This document shows, piece after piece, positions 63,871 through 64,000 of a DNA stretch of 64,000 nucleotides. Position numbers and translations under genes: made by a program. The notes beneath the pieces were generated by a model. It had not been told where the DNA came from, searched no databases, and saw only the letters and a program-made list of their open reading frames with translations. Numbering within the stretch: the first letter of the stretch is position 1; each line of letters begins with the position of its first letter. Source of the stretch: Brevundimonas vesicularis NBRC 12165 (GTDB lineage Bacteria > Pseudomonadota > Alphaproteobacteria > Caulobacterales > Caulobacteraceae); assembly GCF_001592205.1 (NCBI RefSeq), contig NZ_BCWM01000013.1:1-64000 (forward strand), read 5' to 3'.

Positions 63871-64000
63871 TCAGACGATCAGGAGGCGGGGTGGTCCGGG
63901 TTCGGGCGACAGCAGTTGCCCGACTGGCAAGGCGGCCGGAAGCGCGGCGATGCGCGACGGCGACAGGGTCGGACCGGAAACCGGCGCGGGGTCCAGCGTC
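63871..64000 (-). CDS. C-terminal end of a gene running off the window
   Basis: An open frame on the minus strand ends with a stop at 63871-63873 and continues past the window edge; 42 codons are visible. The visible end is Pro/Leu-rich (...LLSPEPGPPRLLIV). It is co-directional with the copper-associated gene, 57 bases upstream of it, and may belong to the same operon. Small Cys/His proteins such as DUF2946 often sit there, but too little is visible to name it. Confidence 0.45.
   Translation of the reverse strand, partial: TLDPAPVSGPTLSPSRIAALPAALPVGQLLSPEPGPPRLLIV

Overview
The window is a high-GC, gene-dense stretch of an alphaproteobacterial chromosome, most likely from the Caulobacteraceae (Brevundimonas-like). 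Three things point there: the gene order, the direct-repeat SOS operators of the GTTC-N7-GTTC type, and promoter sequences resembling the Caulobacter housekeeping consensus. The taxonomic call is inference, because no marker gene could be searched. I found about 59 protein genes and one tRNA. There is no rRNA, CRISPR array, transposase or integrase, and no stretch over 300 bases without a gene.

Layout. 1-1836: tRNA-Asp and an AbgT-family transporter on the minus strand. 2042-17609: a complete 14-subunit respiratory complex I operon (nuoA-N), tightly coupled, with four small extra genes inserted: two 2-TM membrane proteins between nuoE and nuoF, and two lipoproteins (nuoF/nuoG and nuoH/nuoI). 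17614-25807: biotin ligase, type III pantothenate kinase, RNase J, an unknown membrane-anchored protein, DUF3088, DUF1467, prolyl-tRNA synthetase and the Lol lipoprotein exporter. 25822-30295: exported MsrA (minus), then a 30-residue SOS-controlled membrane peptide resembling SidA, and DNA polymerase III alpha. 30383-36210: a DUF4142 lipoprotein, rpsB-tsf, pyrH-frr, uppS and cdsA. 36207-46083: dxr, rseP, bamA, skp, lpxD, fabZ, lpxA, lpxI and lpxB, an isoprenoid and outer-membrane biogenesis block. 46086-49918: a FUSC protein, then gltA and gltX on the minus strand. 49890-52782: comEC and lexA, convergent. 52901-59032: trpC, trpD, trpG, trpE and a PpiD-like chaperone on the minus strand, with a small opposite-strand gene between trpG and trpE. 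59173-62459: tpiA, secG, pyrG and a 54-residue membrane peptide. 62461-64000: the edge of a probable copper-resistance cluster.

How the parts work together. Most genes are core housekeeping: respiration, envelope assembly (Lol, Bam, Skp, RseP, Lpx), translation and the SOS regulator. The most notable signal is an SOS circuit contained in one window. lexA carries two direct-repeat operators, and a third operator of nearly the same sequence overlaps a promoter that drives the unannotated 30-residue peptide just upstream of dnaE. Its size, topology and regulation match SidA, the SOS-induced division inhibitor described in Caulobacter crescentus. The best candidates for undescribed biology are the accessory small proteins inside the nuo operon, the long hairpin between the RNase J gene and its neighbour, and the small membrane gene lying antisense between trpE and trpG.
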